This document shows, one piece after another, positions 1 to 11,330 of a stretch of 64,000 nucleotides of DNA. The position numbers were made by a program, and so were the translations under genes. Source of the stretch: Thamnidium elegans (Eukaryota > Mucoromycota > Mucoromycetes > Mucorales > Mucoraceae); assembly GCA_025201345.1 (NCBI GenBank), contig JAIXMG010000013.1, positions 744,001 to 808,000 on the forward strand. The letters run 5' to 3'. The first letter of the stretch is position 1. Each line of letters begins with the position of its first letter. A model generated the notes under the pieces. That model searched no databases and was not told the DNA's origin. It was given only the letters and a program-made list of their open reading frames with translations.

Positions 1-792
1 CTGGTTCCTTCATAAGTGCGTCGGAAAGACCAGATTTAACCATGTACCAGCCCATGAAACCCTAATGATCAAAACGTAAATATTTCTTTCTTTTTTTATG
101 TGTGTATATATATACATACTTGGAAACCTAATAAACTAGTAATGGCTAAAGTTTGCTTTGCAACACGTCGAGACATTTGTCCTTTTGAGGCAAAATAAAT
201 ACCGGGTAAAATGAATGAAACACCGATAAATCTACCGATCATACGATGAGACCATTCCCAATAGAAAATGTTTTTAAATTCTTCAATTTTCATATTTCGG
301 TTTAACCTATGTTGTGTATTAGAAACGGGTGCATAACAGAAAGTAGGGAAACTCTTACAATTTATATTCAGGGTATTGCTTATACTTTTCAAACTCTTCT
401 TCCCATTCTAAAGCAGATCTTGGTGGTTTCATACCAGAGATAACATTCCATTCAGTAATAGATAAACCACTTTCGGTTAAACGAGTTAAACCACCTACAA
501 CGATAATAGCAAATACCATACCAGCATTGAAATAAAGCCAGTATGCAACTGCAGGTTTAGAGATAATAGTTGTGGTTGCTGTAGTAGCTTCTGCTGCTGC
601 AGTTAAATATCTCTTTTGGAAACCAATGAATTTATTCTTAAAGGTTTGGTTGAAGGCTTGCAAACTTGTTGTTTTGACGTGTGTAGTAGTAGGCTTTGTT
701 AAAAAAGTTCTGGTAAAAGTAGTAGTAGTAGGTTGGCGTGCTGCCATTCTACCAAGACCAACAAACGATCTTTGTAATGCTGTACGGATCAT
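1..792 (-). CDS. COX15: Haem A synthase COX15, 5' part (gene runs off the left edge)
   Basis: This gene encodes the inner-mitochondrial-membrane enzyme that oxidises haem O to haem A for cytochrome c oxidase. Three exons are visible on the minus strand: 792-359, 306-120 and 61-1. The phases join cleanly (TT|G, then phase 0). The start is the methionine at 792, which opens a Ser/Thr/Arg-rich presequence ([10 protein letters not shown]...) typical of mitochondrial import. It is followed by the first membrane segment ([20 protein letters not shown]), the family motif [13 protein letters not shown], and [16 protein letters not shown]. Exon 2 carries [19 protein letters not shown] with the conserved His. 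Exon 3 begins [12 protein letters not shown]. The C-terminal half lies outside the window. The gene diverges from DPH1, sharing a 600-bp intergenic region. The family call is secure; the exact start is inferred. Confidence 0.95.
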
Positions 793-1392
793 AATTATCG
801 GTAATGAAGCAAGTAAAAAGAAAAAAGAGAGGGGATAGAGCGGGGGGTTTACAGGGAACAACAAGAAAGAAGTGAGCGGTTTATCAGACCATTCTTTTTA
901 ATAAAAAAAAAATTGAAAAAAAAAAGTCAAAGACCTGTGTAACTTAGTAACCAGGGCTGAATTTAAAAGTGATCAAGTTGACAGGGATGGCTTTTGCTTT
1001 AAAAATCGTAAAAGAGTTGATTATGACTCAAAAATTACGGTAATTTTGTTATTTCCATAGCTACACAGGAAAACGTAAGGTATCTCAGATTTAATTGTAT
1101 AATTTAAAGTGCAACTCTTTTATTATGCGTGGTTACAAGCACTGGATTACTAATACATTTCAAATATATTATTTCGTTCAAAATCTCGTAAGGAACATAT
1201 TAAATTCAATAAGAATACATTATATAAGTCAATAAATATGCTTATAATTCACTTTTTACCATCAAAGTTGATCCTACAACTGCATAAATTCTAATAGTTT
1301 ATGGGTGGCTTAGTTGTCTAATCTTTTTAAACAGTGTAGTGCTTTCAATTTTTTTTTATTCTTTTTCTTGTTAACTTTTTTTTTTGACGTAA
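793..1392. promoter_or_regulatory. Shared intergenic region of divergent COX15 and DPH1
   Basis: This is 600 bp of AT-rich sequence between two divergently transcribed genes, so it must hold both promoters. No clear TATA box or upstream motif could be picked out. Pyrimidine runs precede the DPH1 start codon. The piece at about 933-985 (GTGTAAC ... CCAGGGC..GAATTTAAA) partly resembles the dispersed repeat copies near 8.7 and 13.7 kb. Confidence 0.5.
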
Positions 1393-3145
1393 ATGGAACA
1401 ACCACCTGTTATTGCTTCTGAAGAAGCCAAGAAACCTAGAAAGCGTTTCGTTGGTCGTTCTAAAAAGGCTGCTTCTACTGAAGCCAATGGAGAAGCAGGT
1501 GCCATTGAGGATGGTGCTGTTGGATTTGCAAGTAAAGTTAACCCTCTTTTCTTTTTTTTCTTTAATACTTATTATTAATTGATACCTATATATATAGAGG
1601 CACCAAGAACACGTACTAACCGTATAGCTAATCAAGTTCCTGACGAAATTTTAAACGACCCTTTATTGAATAAATCGATTGAAACTGTAACTACAAACTT
1701 TTATGCAGATCTAATTCAACAATTTATTAAATATTTTTTTTTATTATTAGATTCCTTCCAACTATAACTTTGAAATTCACAAAACTGTTTGGAGAGTTAG
1801 AAAAGCCAAAGCCAAGAGAGGTAGAATATATAATTGTGTATGTGTGTGTGTGTGTAGAAATCTTGTATATTGATATACATATATATATATATATATATAT
1901 TTAATTTACTATAGTTGCACTTCAATTGCCTGAAGGTTTAATGATGTTTGCTTGTTTACTCGCTGATATTCTCGAAATGTAAGCAACTTCAATTAGCATG
2001 TATCGATTTCATTCTATAAATTACTAACGGTTTTACGCATAGTTTCTGTGATGCCGAGACTTTGATTATGGGAGACGTTACATACGGTGCCTGTTGTATT
2101 GACGATTATACCGCACGAGCACTTGGATGTGATTTTTTAGTACATTACGGCCACAGTTGTTTAGTACCCGTTGATATTACCACGATTGAAACACTTTACG
2201 TATTTGTTGATATTGGAATTGATACACAACATTTTATTGCAACAGTTAAAAAGAATTTTGAAAAGGGAAAGAGACTTGTATTGGTGAGCACAATTCAATT
2301 TGCAGCAGCACTTCAAGCATCTAGAGAACCTCTTTCAGAAGATTATACTGTCTTTATTCCTCAGTCTAAACCTTTATCACCTGGTGAAATTTTAGGCTGT
2401 ACGTCTCCTAAATTAACTGATATGGATTATATTGTTTGTATTGGTGATGGCAGATTTCATTTAGAGTCTATTATGATTCATAATCCTCATTTACCCGCTT
2501 TCCAGTAGGTTTTACTTTTTTTTTATATATACGTGTACTTACTCTTAAATAATTGTACTTACGGTATACATTTTTTTTTTTTTTTTTTTAGATATAACCC
2601 TTACGGGAAAACATTCACTCGTGAGAGATACGATCATAATGAAATGCACTCCCTTCGTAAACATGCTATCTCTGTTGCAAAGGAAGCCAAGAAATACGGA
2701 CTCGTTTTAGGTACATTAGGTCGTCAGGGCAAACCTCAAATCTTGGAATATCTTGAGAAATGTATTAAAGAGCAAGGAAAAGAATCTATCAATGTCTTAT
2801 TATCCGAAATTTTCCCTGGTAAACTGGAACAATTTGAAGATGTTGATGCGTAAGTAGTAGATTTCTCGTATATATAAAGCGAATTGATAAATTAAATTAT
2901 GTCACTTTTTTTTTTTTTTTTTTAGTTGGATTCAAATCGCATGTCCTAGACTTTCTATTGATTGGGGTTATGCATTCCCCAAGCCTTTATTAACACCTTA
3001 TGAAGCTTCTATTGCACTTGGAAAGGCTGAGTGGCAAGATGTTTATCCTATGGACTTTTATGCTAATGATAGTTTAGGTCCTTGGACTCCTAATCATGGT
3101 AGAGGTGCTCCTCGTAAGAGAAGACCGGTTGCCGCTAAAGAATAG
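1393..3145 (+). CDS. DPH1: 2-(3-amino-3-carboxypropyl)histidine synthase subunit DPH1
   Basis: This protein carries out the first step of diphthamide synthesis on elongation factor 2. It is a radical-SAM-like iron-sulfur enzyme that works with DPH2. Seven exons join in frame (1393-1531, 1598-1686, 1751-1820, 1915-1978, 2043-2504, 2592-2849, 2926-3145) and give 433 residues, the usual fungal length. Recognisable blocks are [89 protein letters not shown] and [19 protein letters not shown]. The cysteines in GACC, LGCTSP and IACPRL are candidates for the three cluster ligands. The C-terminus is basic (RGAPRKRRP). The second exon stops at ACT|GTAACT, which joins SIET to IPSNYNF as in homologues; reading on would give a short wrong extension. 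All introns are short and one carries GT and AT dinucleotide runs. Confidence 0.96.
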
Positions 3146-3571
3146 AGTATAACTTGTTTATATTTTTTTGTACATATATAATTGTTTTGCGTTCGGAAAT
3201 AAAAATGTGTGATAAATTCTACTTTGTAATTTTACAGTGTGTCCCACCACCATCATTTGGAAAAAATTAAAATAAAATTGAAGCCTAAACAAATCTTGGT
3301 ATAGAAGAAGTGCATTTTATTTAAAGAGGAAAAAAAAAATACAACTAATGAGCCGACTTTACTCTAGTAATAGCAGTAGTCGTGATATCTTTTTTTTTTC
3401 TTTTTTTTCTTTTTTTTTGTTAATATATAAGAACATCCGCAGCGGTGCGTAGACTTTATTTATTTTATTTTTTTGAAACTTAGTTTCGAAAGAGAGGTAA
3501 ACACGCTCTTTACCCATGGTTTTGGCTTGTCTAGTTCTTTTTGTACGAACTTCTACTAAAAAGTATCAAGT
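3146..3571. other. DPH1 3' flank without a gene
   Basis: This stretch holds the presumed DPH1 3' UTR (an AATAAA-like site near 3198) and T-rich tracts around 3388-3420. I see no coding potential. Confidence 0.5.
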
Positions 3572-4532
3572 TCAGCCTGTATAGAATACGTTAGCGTATC
3601 GTTGAAAGATTACTTTTTTTTTTTCAATGAATACCTTCACAAAGCAGAATGCCTCGACTATTGCAGGCAAGTGCACCAGCTCACGTAGCTCTTCTATAAG
3701 AGAAGAGCGTTTGAATGCGGTTGACATATAAATGCCATCCGCGATAACCTTCATTTGGTAAAGGATACATTTAAAGCCTATCAAAATATTTGAATTAGAT
3801 TTTTTTTTAGTACGTGATATACAAACGGAACCATACCTTCAACTAAAAGGCCAAGAGATACGATTTGCTACTTCCGAACAAAGTTAGTCACAAACAGAAC
3901 TTTTCATTTGCTTCATAGGCTTAACGAAGTCGTCTTCGGGTTGATACTTACTGGTAGTACCTGGCCTTTTAATTTCTACAAAGAAAAAATAGATTTCTTT
4001 GCCCTTTACTTTCGTGCCAATCATAAAGTCGGGCTTCTTTTTATGCCTGTCCGGCTTATCGGTCCTATCAATGAGTATGGTATACGATGGTTAGTAGTGT
4101 AAACACAGATACTCGAATATACACTCACATGGCATAAATCATATCTTCATTTGCCCCTTTTAACAAAATTCTTCTGATGGCAGGTAGGAGATAATGATCT
4201 GTGAAGGTTGCCTCAGAGGATCAGGCAACAGAAGCACGGTATTGCTTCTTGTTCTTCAGAAGATCTCCTTTCTTTTCTATCATCCTATTTATAAATCCTG
4301 TTAGAGAAAGTTATTTTCTTGAGCCGGTTCAACTTACATTTGCAATCTTCTGGCAGTATATTACCTCATTGACAGTAAATCGTCTGATTTTTGGTTTGGT
4401 ATTACTAAATATTGATTTATAAGCTTTGCGAGCATTATAATCAAAATATCTAGTAATACCTTTTTTAAAAATCAAACTTGCCAATGGGGAAAATACGAGA
4501 GAGAGAGAGCTAGATTGAGAAGATTCGGCCAT
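3572..4532 (-). pseudogene. Decayed member of a multicopy family with a PD-(D/E)XK-like motif (copy 1)
   Basis: Read on the minus strand, this region is a broken gene. It opens with a Ser-rich segment (MAESSQSSSLSLVFSPLASL, from 4532), followed by a possible donor after IANV. A DHYLLPAIRRILLKG block follows, then an intron (AT|GTGAGT ... GATAG|GACC). The most conserved part, near 3890-4070, reads KKPDFMIGTKVKGKEIYFFF, then VEIKRPGTTSKYQPEDDFV and MKQMKSSVCD. An in-frame TAA comes directly after. The PDF ... VEIK spacing resembles a PD-(D/E)XK nuclease core, which is my inference. A last piece (GFKCILYQMKVIADGIYMST ... LVHLPAIVEAFCFVK) ends at 3572. Stops and frame changes show it is inactive. 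The family recurs at 5325-5520 in the other orientation. Confidence 0.6.
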
Positions 4533-5314
4533 GCTCAGTTTAGTGCCTGAAGAGAAAGGGGGGGGGGGAGGGGGAATAGCTCTTTGAATACTTACAGGAT
4601 TCGAAGAGAACCAATATTGTTATTGTTCTCTACTTTGGATATCGATAGCCGTCTAAATTTATAAAGCAGCCTCGTAATAGCTATGCTATTGACGAAGAAC
4701 TAAACGTAATAGTTAGCTTTCTCAGTTGTAGGTATTCACACCCACTTTTACTTACCTGTTCTTTTGGTACCCACTCTTTCTTCCTTCTCCCAATTTTCTT
4801 TTGAAAAACGCTTTGTTTCACTTGACGATTTTTTTACGGAGCACGCCGCGTTACATTATGTGCCATTTATTTTATGTTGGGTCCGTATAAGTTAGTAGTA
4901 ATGTAATTAGAAAAGAAGAAGAAAAAGACTTGCAAAGAAAAAAAAAAGTGATAGATAAGAAAAAAAAAAAAGATAAATAAATAAGTGATAGATAAGGGTG
5001 TGATATAATCATCATGACGTATTATATTACTAATTAATAGTAAGTACTTGTTATTCCAACTTGATTATGCATGTAAATAGAATGTAATACAACATATATT
5101 AAGCACACGTAACTTTATAGCAGCTTAAATAGAGTTTTTGACTTAATGATGCTTTCTGTAGATGCCGTTATACACGATCTGAAAACGCTTGGATTAACCC
5201 AGGCTACTCTATGTTGTCCGAGAATAAAAAATTTCTTTTAAACTTATGCGAATACAACCAATATCAGGGTTATAATACTTAATTTTACGTGTTCTATCCA
5301 AGCTGAGTGTCTTT
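4533..5314. other. AT-rich spacer with a G-run
   Basis: I see no gene here. It contains a purine tract with a G-run near 4557-4574, poly-A tracts near 4938-4970 and otherwise anonymous sequence between the two inverted pseudogene copies. Confidence 0.4.
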
Positions 5315-5520
5315 GCTACGGAAAAGAAAAATGATTTTATGACTGGCACGAAAGAGGACGATTTCGTTAAGCGTATGAAGCAAATGAAAAGTTCTGTTTG
5401 TGATCAACTTTGTTTGGAGGCAACAAACCCTATTTCTCTTGGTCTTTTCACTGAATGTGTGCTTCCGTTTTGCGCTTCTTGTACTATTAAAAAAACAGAA
5501 GATGTTATTTAATGTTGATA
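5315..5520 (+). pseudogene. Second, inverted and internally deleted copy of the same family (copy 2)
   Basis: On the plus strand this fragment reads NDFMTGTKEDDFVKRMKQMK, then SSVCDQLCLEATNPISLGLF and a divergent tail up to a stop at about 5514. It matches copy 1 (DFMIGTK ... DDFVKPMKQMKSSVCD) but lacks the segment holding the VEIKRP motif, because GTK is fused directly to EDDF. It lies about 1.3 kb from copy 1 in the opposite orientation. It shows no start codon of its own and is clearly a remnant. Confidence 0.6.
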
Positions 5521-6178
5521 TAATGATAATGATGAGTTAGATGAGTCCAAAAAAAAAGTGTTTTCATAAACAGCTTTTTGAGAATCTTTAGCTTTTAATA
5601 TACGGTCTATCCACACAGTCCATCCAAAAAAATGAGACGTATTTTATTACTTTTTACATGGCCTCAAGCAACTTAGTTTTTATTCTCAAAAGAAAGTCGC
5701 ATGAGGTCTTCACTGCCAATATGTTTACAGTAAAGACATTTACCCTATTTCGAACCAGAAGCCAAGGCAATCGCTTTAGGGATTATGACAGGTAGATTAA
5801 AAAATAAGATAAAAGATTCTCATGAGCGCTTATTTACTTATATTTTATGACATGACTTGCTTTTTTATTTAAAAAAATGTCAAGGTGACACTAAAGAAAA
5901 AAGAGTTTACCTAAATAGTCAAATAAGAAGGGAGAGCAAGAATTGGAAGGTAAAAGAATAATAGAAAAGCAGATTTTACTGTTTAGTTGCGTATCGTTTA
6001 AAATAGATTCCAACATGTTAAAACCCGAGTTAGTTGGTGTAATAAACTCTTTTTTTTTTTACACCAACTTTTTTTTAAGGAGAAACAATAATAAATAAAT
6101 AAAAAAAACTTGCTTTTTTTTAAAAAACCTTTTTTTTTCTCTTTTTCTTCTCTTTTAGTCGTAACAAATACATATTTT
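5521..6178. promoter_or_regulatory. Upstream region of the STK32-like kinase
   Basis: This holds about 650 bp of AT-rich sequence with T-runs at 6050-6060, 6115-6121 and 6130-6150 just before the kinase start. It presumably holds the promoter. No specific element was recognised. Confidence 0.4.
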
Positions 6179-7804
6179 ATGGGAAACGTCTGTTGTAAAG
6201 AGGAACCTGTTGATTTATTAAGTGAAGGTATATAAAAAATAATAATAATAACTAAGGAAAGGGGTTTTAATTGAATTTCTGTAAAGAATAGTGGAACTAT
6301 CACACTTTGTACTATTAAGATCAGTTGGTAAAGGTGCTTTTGGAAAAGTACGAGTGGTTCAACACAAGGGAACTAAAAAATTATATGCTTTAAAATACAT
6401 TAATAAAGACAAGTGTATTCAAATGAAGGCAATTGAAAATATTATCTCGGAACGAAGATTATTAGAGCAGATTAATTACAGCTTGATTGTTAATTTACGA
6501 TATGCCTTTCAAGATGACGAAAATTTATTTATGATATTAGATCTTATGTTGGGTGGTGATTTAAGGTTTCATTTGGATAGATTAGGTCATTTACCTGAAC
6601 GGTATGTTCAGTTTTATGCAGCAGAAATTGCTTCAAGTTTAAACTATTTACATGGTAAAAATATTATTCACAGGTAAATAATAAAACATAATATGACGTG
6701 TATTTGCTTGTTGTTAATATATATATATACTTTTTTTTAAGGGACTTAAAACCTGATAACATACTTTTGGATGAAAAGGGGCACGCACACTTGACAGATT
6801 TTAATGTGGCTGTTCAAGTAAGCCAAAATAAAACAAAATCTCTTACTTCCATTGCAGGCAGTTTAGCCTATATTTCTCCAGAAGTACTAAAGAAACAAGG
6901 TTACTCTCATTCTGTTGACTGGTGGTCTCTTGGTATCGTACTTTTTGAACTTTTATTTGGCTATGTGAGTTTGTTATAGGTTATATATCTAAGATGTAAA
7001 TATTTACCTGTATACATTCTAGAGACCTTTTCGAGCAAAATCCAACGAAGAATTGCAAAGAATGATTATTAATGATACAGTGGATTTTCCTAAAGAACCA
7101 AAAGTATCTTCGGATGCAATTCATTTTATTCGTGAATTATTAACTCGAGATATTGATAAACGTATTGGAGTAGGTGAATTAGGTTTTAAAAGACTCAAGA
7201 AACATCCTTGGTTACAAAATACATGTTGGGATATATTATCTTCTAAAACAGTTGGAGCACCATTTATACCCGATGTAACTGATTTATACTGTGTAATAAA
7301 CAATTCTTTTATTTATATTTGTATGTATAGGAAAAGAGATCAAATTTCGATCCAACGCATGAACTAGAAGAAGTTTTATTAGAAGATAACCCTCTTAAGG
7401 TTAAAAAGAGATCACCTCCCCGAGAACCAAGTACAGATGGTATGTATCCTACAACAGCCATTATGAAAGATAAACTGTTGTTGGAAAGAAATTTTATTAC
7501 CTATGATTATACAAAACCGGAAGAAAACCAAAAGAGATGTAGTTTGCCTTCGTTAGTAACATACAGTCATAAACTGAAAAAGAAGGTAAAAAACTTTTTT
7601 TTTTTTTTTTTTTTTTTAATACGCGTTTCATAACGTTTTCTTTAGGAGGGAAGAAATTCTACAGATGAAAACTTTCCCATGTTGCAAAAGGATGATTCTG
7701 TACAGTTGCCTAATTTTTCATTTTCAAATATGGATACAGATGATTTACTAAATAAACCCCCTACTGCTGCCACTGTTACACGAAAGAGAGACCCCTCTTT
7801 TTGA
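6179..7804 (+). CDS. AGC-type serine/threonine kinase, STK32 (YANK) family
   Basis: Six exons (6179-6227, 6292-6673, 6742-6964, 7023-7274, 7331-7585, 7646-7804) join in frame to 439 residues. The N-terminus MGNVCCKEE is a good myristoylation/palmitoylation signal, which suggests membrane attachment. The kinase domain spans roughly residues 22-290. It has the glycine loop GKGAFGKV, the VAIK-type lysine in LYALKYI, the catalytic loop HRDLKPDN, DFN in place of DFG, SPE in place of APE, and the DWWSLGIVLFELLFG segment. DFN is also the form in animal STK32 kinases, so the substitution supports the family call and not loss of activity. The tail has a PFIPD..NFDPTHELEEVL block typical of this family and then a low-complexity region. 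Substrates are not known to me. Confidence 0.9.
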
Positions 7805-8629
7805 AGTAATCAGAAGAAAGGGATTATAATATTTAAAGTATCTCCTCCTCCCCCTCCCTCTTTTCTTTGTTGTTAGAATACATAAATTCGCACTTATACC
7901 TGTTATTAGTTACTTGACAGTAGTTTGATAGTGATTAGTGGGATATCGAAAAATATACTTGCGGTTTTTTTTTTTTACAGCTGAAGAAAATAGGTTGGGC
8001 CACCAAAAAAAAATTTGGGCCAACCAAAAAAAATTTGGGACAGCGTTGCCGAAAATGGGACACTCTTTTGAAAGTAAAGCATAGCTCAGAGAGCTTGTAA
8101 ATACCACTTCTGAATCCGAAACGAAGGCAGCAAGTATTGTGTTATAAACAGTTTTTTGCACAACTCTATTTTTGAGTAGAGATAAGCTGATGTACATAAC
8201 GAGATTTTTCTTTCCGTGAAGACTAAAAAAAAAAATAGGCTTCTATTATCACAAATATATTTTTTTTTTCGATCAATCATAAAGGAACGAAAAAAAAAAA
8301 AGGTAGTTATACTACACTGGCGACTTTTATATACGCAGCTTATTACTCTATTGCGCTGAAATCAAAAGCCACGTTTATATGTAACATTTATAAAAATATA
8401 CTCCATATTTTTAATACGGTTATATTTTTTTATGATTAACAATTTGCTTTAGTTAATCTATCAAATGCCTGACTCTTAAGACTACATACATAACTATAAA
8501 AAAAAAAAAAAAAAAAAAAAAAGAAATTAACTTTTCGATCTAATGTGATCGAATATATATGAATTTGCATGAAAAAAAATGATCGAACTCATTTAACTAT
8601 CTCAAATTAAAAAGATTGAGAAGAAGAAC

Positions 8630-8800
8630 CCCGAGTGTCCGGTGTAAAAAAAAAAAAAAAAAAAAAAGAATGTTAGTTTATGGTTGTGTAACTTTTTTTT
8701 TACGCCCTGGTGTTACCTATAAAATGTTTTGGTTGGAGTCTCATAAATATTTACCGGATTGGGGTAATCCAGGCGCCCGAATTTAAATGATCTAAGGATA
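8630..8800. repeat. Dispersed repeat, copy A
   Basis: The order of elements is CCGAGTGTCCGGTGTAAA, an A-run, TTAGTTTATGGTTGTGTAAC, CTGGTGTTACC, a GGTTGG block, ATTTACCGGATT, and CCAGGCGCCCGAATTTAAAT. The same order with substitutions and small indels is found at about 13650-13815. This is an old dispersed element of unknown class. It has no ORF. Confidence 0.55.
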
Positions 8801-9183
8801 AATCTTTCAGGGTCTTCAAGATATCCGTGCCTGTAAATTTAAAATAATAGTAGTAAAGACGGATATATACACCTAGAACCCTTATTCTTCTTTTTTTTTT
8901 TCAAAGCCTTTACTTGAACGTATAGAAATAATACAATTCCTTAAAAATAATTTTAATAAAATAAAAGCACACGCGCGGGTTACATATTACATGTAAAATG
9001 TGTCCATGTTTCACTAATAAGGTAGATATTTATTGGTAGAATTGAAGCAGTAAAAACATCAAGCCATGTTACTAATTTTGTATTTATTTTTAAAAAGATT
9101 ATATAATGCATATGTGCAACTTTCCCAAGATAGAATTTATAGCGGTATAATAACTCAATTCGTATTAAAGCCATTTGAAAATA

Positions 9184-9235
9184 TAGATTAGAGTAAAATA
9201 GATTAGAGTAAAATAGAAAGTAGATTAGAGTAAAA
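9184..9235. repeat. Three near-tandem copies of a 15-bp unit
   Basis: The unit TAGATTAGAGTAAAA occurs at 9184-9198, 9199-9213 and 9221-9235. The first two are contiguous and the third follows after 7 bp. It lies in the 3' flank of the first hexosaminidase gene. Confidence 0.8.
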
Positions 9236-9414
9236 AAAAAAATAATTAAGCGTACAATTTTTTGTTTTTGTTTAGGAAGTTTGCTAGCAAACCAATAAAT
9301 TATGTTACTTTATTATTATTATTTTTTTTTGTTAAAAAGTAGGTTATTTGTGATGATCACAATAGGTTATATTTGAATGAAGATGATTAAAAAAAAAAAT
9401 CATTTTTTTTTTTT

Positions 9415-11192
9415 TTAGGCTTCGAGGCTAGGGTCGTTAAGATCACAAGCGTTAGGGTGAGTGGCACAATACTTGGGTTGAACAGGTTCAGCATTGATAC
9501 CACGAGCTTGCAAACGGTAAACCCAATCGTAGAAACGTTCAGAAGATTGCTTAACAGTACGTCTTTCACCAGCTCTGTCATAAGAACCAGACCAGTACAT
9601 CTCAGCAGCAGAGGCAGAACGAGGCCAGAGACGACCATCAATAACGGTAGGACCGGTTTGTTCAGCCCACATGGCAAGTTCACCACCGAGAACCTTACCA
9701 GGATGATCCTTTTCAATACCCTTGGTCATGTCATAACCGTAAATACGTTGCCATGTCTTGAAAGGTCCACACCAAGAACCAGCGTTACCAGCGTAGTTGT
9801 GAACATCTTCAGGAGTTTCAGTTTGAGTAGGACTGTGATAACGTTCATCGAGACCAACCCATCCTAAAATTAGAAGCAAACCACTTAATACACTTTTTTC
9901 TAATCCTTTTATATATATATATATATATGAAACTTACCACCGTGACCACAATCAAGATAGAAATAATCAAAGTTGGAAACAACAACATCATAACCTTGAG
10001 CGGTATAGGTAGAAGGAGGAGACAACCAAGTTTGGACAATAGTATTCTTTTCATAGTCACCGCCATCTCTGATAGGATCTTCCCAGAGCATAGGTCTCTT
10101 CTTGAGATCAGTCTTGACATATTCCAAGAAGTTGGTGGTCCATTCAAACCAAACTTCTAAAGTGGTCATGTTGTTCTTGGCCTTGTAAGCTTGAACATCT
10201 TCATTCAAATCCCAACACTTGGTGTTAATTTCATCACCACCAGTGTGATAAACGGAATCAGGGAAAGCCTCGGAAACATCCTTAGCAATAGTCTTGACGA
10301 TGTCATGAGCGTAGTCACTGACAGGGTTAAGTTGACCAGCAGGAGGTTCAGCGGCATAAGGGCCCCAGAAGACATCAGTACAGATCATAGCATCAGGGTG
10401 AGATTCAACAATGGAAGCAGTGTGAGCAGGCATATCGATTTCGATAACGACACGAATACCACGTTCTTCAGCAAACTTGATGATGGTTTGAACATCTTCA
10501 GCAGTATAAACTTCCTTGGCAGAGTAAGCACCCTCCTTACTGATTTCAGGAAGAGACTTGAGTTCAAGAGGCCATGATTGAGAATCAGTGGCGTGCCAAT
10601 GCAAAACGTTCATCTTGTTGTAAGATTGAGCTTCAAGGGTACGCAAGATATCCTTGACAGGGAAGTAGTTACGAGAAGTATCCATCAAGATACCACGATG
10701 AACATAAGTGGGAGCATCGTTGATGTTGGCAGTATGAGCAACCAAGTTATCTTCCTCGTCGGCTTCAACCATTTGGGAGAAAGTTTCCAAAGAACGGAGA
10801 GCACCAATCCAGGTCTTGGCCTTGACGGTAGCGAAACCACCTAATTCGGGAACAGTAAGAGTATAAGACTCGTCAACACCCAAATCAACCTTGGCATCGT
10901 TATCAGCAACTTCAAAGCTGATACCTTGGAGCTCGTTGTTAGTAGGAGTGGTGGTAGTGTTGTCAGTACTGACAGAGATAGGAACCCATCTTTCCTTCTT
11001 GATCAAATCAATATAACGATCAGCGGCCTTTTGAAGGTGCTTGTTTTGAATACCTTGGAAAGTGAACTTATCGGAAAGAACAGCAGTGGTACCAGACCAT
11101 GCAACTTCTTGAGGAATAGGGAAAAGGAAGGTCTTGGCTTCAACGGAAGCAGAAACCAAAGCACAGGCAGCAACGAGAGATAACAATTTCAT
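9415..11192 (-). CDS. Secreted GH20 beta-N-acetylhexosaminidase, copy 1
   Basis: The enzyme removes terminal N-acetylglucosamine from chitin oligomers and glycans, in cell-wall turnover or chitin use. Two exons (11192-9938 and 9863-9415) encode 567 residues. The methionine at 11192 was chosen because it starts a clear signal peptide (MKLLSLVAACALVSASVEA); the longer open frame upstream is low-complexity 5' UTR. The N-terminal GH20 accessory domain is followed by the TIM barrel. It carries YVHRGILMDTSRNYFPV, NKMNVLHWHATDSQSWP, the catalytic pair in YHTGGDEINTKCW, and a WVGLDERYHS ... WAEQTGP C-terminal part. Several Asn-X-Ser/Thr sites are present (for example NNTTTT). A second, nearly identical gene lies 9.2 kb away in the same orientation at 18609-20386. 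The intron and the second exon look identical between the two. Confidence 0.97.
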
Positions 11193-11330
11193 TTTAAAGA
11201 TTATTATTTTTTGATAAGAAGAAAAAAAGAAAGAGATTGTCAAAAGCAAGTTAATTTTTATATGAAAAAAAAAGAAAAATGTACACAATATGCTGTATCT
11301 GCGGTAAAACAGAATCGACAAATCACAAAT
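11193..11330 (-). promoter_or_regulatory. Promoter-proximal region of hexosaminidase copy 1
   Basis: A TATA-like element (CATATAAAA on the minus strand) lies at about 11256-11264, some 65 bp upstream of the ATG. A 25-bp block at 11298-11322 (plus strand begins TCTGCGGTAAAACAGAATCG) is identical to 20500-20524 upstream of the second copy, while the sequence around it has diverged. That suggests a functional cis element. The factor is unknown. Confidence 0.6.

Larger units (their letters stand above)
7805..9414. other. Gene-poor spacer downstream of the first hexosaminidase
   Basis: No gene is supported over these 1.6 kb. It contains poly-A/T runs, one copy of a dispersed repeat (8630-8800), a 15-bp tandem repeat (9184-9235), and sequence near 9040-9140 that is alignable by eye to the 3' flank of the second hexosaminidase (about 18215-18290). 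Short open frames on the minus strand near 7910-8280 have no recognisable family features. Confidence 0.5.

Noticed and set aside
572..838. Plus-strand frame opposite the COX15 presequence
   Set aside because: Antisense of a low-complexity Thr/Ala-rich leader; no independent support.
7910..8280. Minus-strand frames sharing the word GCGTTGCC with 12505-12540
   Set aside because: The similarity is only about 13 bp and the frames are not conserved beyond it; treated as chance.
8505..8525. Poly-A run as possible retroposon tail
   Set aside because: Such runs are everywhere in this window and no target-site duplication or body was found here.
9457..9867. Long open frames antisense to both hexosaminidase genes (9457-9867, 18585-19061, 10191-10577, 19385-19771)
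   Set aside because: They are mirror frames of a strongly codon-biased gene and show no protein family features; the sense strand encodes a complete GH20 enzyme.
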